From: JACQCF01 sp043742785
Lineage (GTDB): Bacteria > Omnitrophota > Gorgyraeia > Zapsychrales > Fredricksoniimonadaceae
Assembly: GCA_043742785.1 (NCBI GenBank)
Contig: JAYTXU010000004.1
Location: 1 to 29,593 of the forward strand
DNA length: 29,593 bases
Reading direction: 5' to 3'
Shown here: positions 26,220-29,593 of the stretch, piece after piece
Position numbering within the stretch: the first letter of the stretch is position 1
How the letters are laid out: each line of letters begins with the position of its first letter
Program-made: the position numbers and the translations under genes
Notes under the pieces: generated by a model
Told to the model about the DNA's origin: nothing
Seen by the model: only the letters and a program-made list of their open reading frames with translations
Databases searched by the model: none

Positions 26220-26420
26220 ATGGCTGAGAAGAAACCCCAAGAGAAAGCTCCTCAAATGAGCCTCGAACAGTATAACAAAATCAAAGAAAAGAAATCTCAA
26301 GACAAGCTTAAACTCAATTTCCCATGGCCCGTGAAGTTTTTTCTTATTCTCCCTCTTTTTTATTTGTTATTTTTAATCATTTACTCTTTAATACATATAA
26401 AGCGAACTTCCGGACATTAA
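26220..26420 (+). CDS. 66-residue single-pass membrane protein
   Basis: The first ~35 residues are charged and lysine-rich (EKKPQEKAPQMSLEQYNKIK). Residues ~39-60 form one hydrophobic helix, followed by a short basic KRTSGH tail. This predicts an N-cytoplasmic anchor protein. It heads a two-gene operon and ends 4 nt before the cvpA-like start. The family is not recognised, but the promoter and tight spacing to the next gene support it. Confidence 0.75.
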   Translation: MAEKKPQEKAPQMSLEQYNKIKEKKSQDKLKLNFPWPVKFFLILPLFYLLFLIIYSLIHIKRTSGH

Positions 26421-26424
26421 CTTT

Positions 26425-27123
26425 ATGACCATTACAGATATTATCATCCTAACTTGCTGTGCTTTTCTTATATGGAAGGGAATGCTTCAAGGATTTTTAG
26501 GTTCATTACTAGGGCCTTTAGGCTTAATTCTTGGCAGCGTTATCAGTTTTGTTTATTACAGCCTAACCAAGAATCTCTTAATAAGCCTTTGTATTGGCTT
26601 ATTGGGACCATTTATTTTAACATGGGTTTTTCGCATGTTTCTACATTCTTTACGTAATCCAAACAAAGAATTAAGCATGCTTAGTCAATTTTCTGGAGCT
26701 CTTCTTTCTCTAACTTGGGGATTAACCATTATCATCATCACCTTATTACTTTTAACCTTAATCCCACCAATTAAAAATCCTCTTGTACAAAAAATCTATA
26801 AGGATATTCATGCGTCCTTTTTTTATTCTTTAATTAAACCCTTAAATCCTTTAAAATCTACTGATTCTCCTATCGTTGATAAGAAAACGTCTCAAAAGAA
26901 TATTGAAGAACTTTCTAAAGACAAACGTATACAAGAAATTATCAACGACCCAACAATTGCGGATGCTATCAAACGCAAGGACTACGCTTCACTAATATCC
27001 AATCCTAAGATTGCAGAACTTATGAAGGACCCCCAATTAATTAAGAAAATGTTGGCTGTTAACAAAGACCGAGCTGACCAACCAAAAAATGCTCCTGCAG
27101 AAACTGATTCAAAAACACCTTAA
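26425..27123 (+). CDS. CvpA-family membrane protein with charged C-terminal tail
   Basis: CvpA proteins are small inner-membrane proteins linked in E. coli to colicin V production and envelope stress. The first 125 residues have about four membrane helices, and the opening TDIIIL..WKGMLQGFLGSLLG matches the family's N-terminal pattern. The last ~85 residues are hydrophilic, with repeated short motifs of the type INDPTIADAI, SNPKIAEL and KDPQLIKKML (~167-218). These resemble STI1-like helical DP repeats that bind hydrophobic segments. There is no clear ribosome site; the start lies 4 nt after the preceding stop. Its stop is one base from the stop of the convergent gene. Confidence 0.8.
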   Translation: MTITDIIILTCCAFLIWKGMLQGFLGSLLGPLGLILGSVISFVYYSLTKNLLISLCIGLLGPFILTWVFRMFLHSLRNPNKELSMLSQFSGALLSLTWGLTIIIITLLLLTLIPPIKNPLVQKIYKDIHASFFYSLIKPLNPLKSTDSPIVDKKTSQKNIEELSKDKRIQEIINDPTIADAIKRKDYASLISNPKIAELMKDPQLIKKMLAVNKDRADQPKNAPAETDSKTP

Positions 27124-27124
27124 C

Positions 27125-27778
27125 TCAAGATTTGTCCGCATCCTTAATCATCTGCTCTAACATTTGTTTAACCAACCCTGTTTGATTAGCAGACTCTTCC
27201 TTAACAATTTCATGAACTCTTTTGTGCTGCTTAACATTAGACGTTAACGACCAATTTACAAATGAAACCAACGACTTCTGACTCAAATCCTTCATAGGAG
27301 AACCTAATGCATCAATAATCTTTTTAACAGGTTCTTTCTGACCTGTAGCAAAAAACTCTGCCCATAGAAAATTCATATGCTCCTGCGAATCTCCTTGAAA
27401 AGAGTGGAAATTTTCTGCTCCTTTGATTAAATTTTCCAGAATAGTTTTAGATTCTCCCGTCATACTATCTTTCAAAATAACCATTTGTTCTAAAACAGAT
27501 TTATTGCTGTGAGCAACTGTTGAGAATATATGAGCAATCATAGGAAAACGTTGACTATCTGAAGTAAATTCTTTAACTGTTACTAAAACCTTTAAGACAG
27601 ACATCATCTTCTCTGGCTGAGGATTCTGATAATAAAAAGTCGTCACAGCCCTTACATCCTCCATCTTAAGCCCTGCCTTAACAATGGCATCCTGCAAAAC
27701 ATTCTGCGCAAAAACATCACTCCCAAAAACCAAGGTCAGAACTATAAAAAAACTAATTACCCAATTTTTTCGATTCAT
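27125..27778 (-). CDS. Exported protein of unknown function, ~217 residues
   Basis: The best start is ATG 27778, with AAGGAG just upstream; a longer frame would run into mnmE and lose the signal peptide. Residues 1-24 are a signal peptide ending VFA. The mature part is largely helical, with EFFATGQKEPVKKIIDALG (~145-163), a pattern I recall from an uncharacterised exported family in proteobacteria. No catalytic motif is visible. It lies 13 nt downstream of mnmE and converges on the CvpA gene. Confidence 0.8.
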   Translation of the reverse strand: MNRKNWVISFFIVLTLVFGSDVFAQNVLQDAIVKAGLKMEDVRAVTTFYYQNPQPEKMMSVLKVLVTVKEFTSDSQRFPMIAHIFSTVAHSNKSVLEQMVILKDSMTGESKTILENLIKGAENFHSFQGDSQEHMNFLWAEFFATGQKEPVKKIIDALGSPMKDLSQKSLVSFVNWSLTSNVKQHKRVHEIVKEESANQTGLVKQMLEQMIKDADKS

Positions 27779-27791
27779 TTTTTTCTCCTTA

Positions 27792-29174
27792 TTATTTTCC
27801 AATACAGAACTCAGAAAAGATACTCTCCAGCAAATCTTCATCAATATTACGTCCTAAAACAGCGTCAAGCTGATTAACTGCTGTCTTGATGTGTTCACTG
27901 ATAAACTCAATAGAAAGAGCTTCATCCATCAATCCACAGGCAGCCCCAAGCTCAACGACAGCCTGCTTAAGTGTTTGAATGTGGCGCAAATTACTTATAA
28001 AAACACCTTGAGTACTAATGGTCTCTCCCTGCCAAACAGCTTTAACAATTGTATCTTCTAACTCATCAATTCCCTGTCTTTTGATAGCACATACCTTAAC
28101 AACCCTCTCAAAAGAAATACTTGCTGTAGCAACCTGGGAAGGAAGATCATATTTATTGATAACAACAATAACATTACGTTCTTTAAGCTTCTCTATCAAA
28201 AGCTTGTCTTGTTCTTCAATCGGCGTACTATTGTCTAAAATTAAAAGCACCAAATCTGCATTAGCAATCGATAAATAACTACGCTTAATAGCCTCTTCTT
28301 CAATCAAATCCCTGGGCTTTAGAATACCCGCTGTATCAACCAAATTAAGCGGAATACCTTTGATCTGCGCTTCCTCCTCAATAATATCACGAGTCGTTCC
28401 TGCAATATCGGTAACAATGGCCCGTTGGTGTTTTAAAAGAACATTTAAAAGAGATGATTTGCCTACATTGGGTTTACCACAGAGAACCACGCGAATTCCT
28501 TCTTTAAGCAAACGCCCGTTATTACTATTGGAAAGCAACTTCTCAATAAGCTCTTTTTGTTCTTCGATGCGCTTATAAATGTCATCGTGAGCTTGTGGCT
28601 CAATATCATCTTCAGGAAAATTAATGAGAGCTTCTAGTGTTGTATAAACGCTCATCAATTGCGAACGGATCGATTCAATCTCTTGTGATAATTGGCCTTT
28701 AAGTTGATTTTGGCTGACTCTTACAAAAGTTTCTGTTTTAGCTCGGATAATATCTAAAACAGCCTCTGCCTGAGCTAAGTCGATACGACCATTTAAAAAC
28801 GCACGCTTAGTAAATTCTCCCGGCTCTGCCAAACGAGCGCCAGCCGTTAAAACAATATCTAAAACCATACGAACAACAGCCCATCCTCCATGACAACCGA
28901 TTTCTACCACATCCTCACCCGTGTAACTCTTAGGACAACGCATGATTGTCACTAGCACTTCATCAATTATGTCATCGCTATCTTGGAAAATCCATCCATA
29001 GTGAACCGTAAATCCTTTAGCTTCTGAGAGCTTAGTTGAATTCTTTGAACGAAAAACACTCTCAGCAATAGACAAGGCCTCCTTGCCGGACATGCGCACA
29101 ATACCGATTCCTCCCGCCCCTGATGGAGTAGCAATCGCTGCAATTGTGTCTTCTAATCCTTTGAATTGATACAT
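27792..29174 (-). CDS. mnmE: tRNA modification GTPase MnmE
   Basis: MnmE, with MnmG, installs (carboxymethyl)aminomethyl groups on U34 of tRNAs. The 460 residues are the N-terminal folate-binding domain (~1-120, beginning DTIAAIATPSGAGGIGIVR), the helical domain, and an inserted G domain (~225-380). That G domain carries G1 GKPNVGKSS (~233-241), switch TDIAGTTRD, DTAG and the NKYD specificity motif. The protein ends in the invariant FCIGK, whose cysteine is characteristic. The ATG lies inside the end of folC (22-bp overlap), preceded by GGAGG. Confidence 0.97.
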   Translation of the reverse strand: MYQFKGLEDTIAAIATPSGAGGIGIVRMSGKEALSIAESVFRSKNSTKLSEAKGFTVHYGWIFQDSDDIIDEVLVTIMRCPKSYTGEDVVEIGCHGGWAVVRMVLDIVLTAGARLAEPGEFTKRAFLNGRIDLAQAEAVLDIIRAKTETFVRVSQNQLKGQLSQEIESIRSQLMSVYTTLEALINFPEDDIEPQAHDDIYKRIEEQKELIEKLLSNSNNGRLLKEGIRVVLCGKPNVGKSSLLNVLLKHQRAIVTDIAGTTRDIIEEEAQIKGIPLNLVDTAGILKPRDLIEEEAIKRSYLSIANADLVLLILDNSTPIEEQDKLLIEKLKERNVIVVINKYDLPSQVATASISFERVVKVCAIKRQGIDELEDTIVKAVWQGETISTQGVFISNLRHIQTLKQAVVELGAACGLMDEALSIEFISEHIKTAVNQLDAVLGRNIDEDLLESIFSEFCIGK

Positions 29175-29593
29175 TCCCTTGCCTCCGCTACAACAAACAA
29201 TGACCCCGTCACAATAATCACATCATCCTTTTTAGCTTTCAAACGCACCATTGATAAAGCATCTTTGACATTCTCCGTCAAAGACCATTCCTTACCAGGA
29301 AAAATATTATGAGCCTCTTTCTTTGAAAATTCATAACTTCTAGAATGACTAGCTTTTGTGAGAATGATTTTATCACTAATTAACTTTAACGGCTCACACG
29401 TTCCTGAAATATCTTTATCTGCTGAAAGTCCCAAGACTACAATAATCTTACGACGTGGATATTCATCCAGAATTGTTTTAGCTAAAACTTTCATCGATGC
29501 TGGATTATGCGCGCCATCAAGAACAATTTCCGGACTTACCTGAACAACTTCAAATCGGCCCTGCCAACGAACGTGCTTTAATCCTTCTTGGAT
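29153..29593 (-). CDS. folC: Folylpolyglutamate/dihydrofolate synthase, 3' part
   Basis: Only the last 146 residues are in the window; the frame is open to the right edge. The visible part is the C-terminal ligase domain: VRWQGRFEVVQV and IVLDGAHNPASMK match the classical FolC blocks (VRWPGR, LDGAHNP). Then come the Rossmann-like VVLGLSADKD and the final VTGSLFVVAEAR. FolC adds glutamate to folates. MnmE, encoded directly downstream with overlap, uses a folate cofactor, so the pairing is sensible. Confidence 0.94.
   Translation of the reverse strand: MQEGLKHVRWQGRFEVVQVSPEIVLDGAHNPASMKVLAKTILDEYPRRKIIVVLGLSADKDISGTCEPLKLISDKIILTKASHSRSYEFSKKEAHNIFPGKEWSLTENVKDALSMVRLKAKKDDVIIVTGSLFVVAEARECINSKD

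Noticed and set aside
27779..27844. N-terminal extension of the exported protein upstream of ATG 27778
   Set aside because: It overlaps mnmE, lacks a ribosome site and would bury the signal peptide, whereas AAGGAG sits directly before ATG 27778.

Overview
This is about 29.6 kb of AT-rich chromosome from a diderm (outer-membrane) bacterium. Apolipoprotein N-acyltransferase, a LpxL-like acyltransferase, a two-partner secretion pair and several lipobox proteins support the cell-envelope type. My best guess at the lineage is Candidatus Omnitrophota (OP3). That rests on the 976-residue exported protein, whose N-terminal block and C-terminal tail look like a family I associate with that phylum, and on the general gene style. 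The placement is inference, not a database result.

Layout, left to right. 1-6970 (minus) is the first 2323 codons of a giant filamentous-haemagglutinin-type exoprotein (TpsA) that runs off the left edge. Its outer-membrane transporter TpsB lies upstream at 7328-9037. A two-gene tRNA cluster, Phe then Thr, occupies 9252-9451; both tRNAs share the same unusual pair of bases at the D-loop/T-loop contact. From 13615 down to 9510 a tightly packed minus-strand operon encodes Lnt, a single-domain receiver, a LpxL-like acyltransferase, a 55-residue membrane protein, a HAD phosphatase, a 26-residue basic peptide and a lipoprotein. Most junctions are ATGA-type overlaps. 13680-16610 is the lineage-type exported protein, with two in-frame palindromic elements. 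16648-25218 is a minus-strand operon of a GH94-like phosphorylase, YchF, a lipoprotein, RF2 (with the classic programmed +1 frameshift) and SecA. Two PilZ proteins lie just upstream. A small plus-strand operon (26220-27123) encodes a membrane peptide and a CvpA-like protein. The window ends with minus-strand folC (3' part), mnmE and an exported protein.

The genes form a mixed housekeeping and envelope neighbourhood: translation (RF2, YchF, MnmE, tRNAs), secretion (SecA, TPS), envelope lipids and lipoproteins (Lnt, LpxL-like, three lipobox or signal-peptide proteins), folate, and c-di-GMP sensing (PilZ).

The most interesting signals are the shared A18/G55 change in both tRNAs, the in-frame palindromes in the 976-residue protein, and promoters of the form TGn-TAnnnT lying 6-8 nt before a start codon without a Shine-Dalgarno sequence, which predicts leaderless mRNAs for operon-leading genes. 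I saw no CRISPR array, insertion sequence, integrase or phage module.
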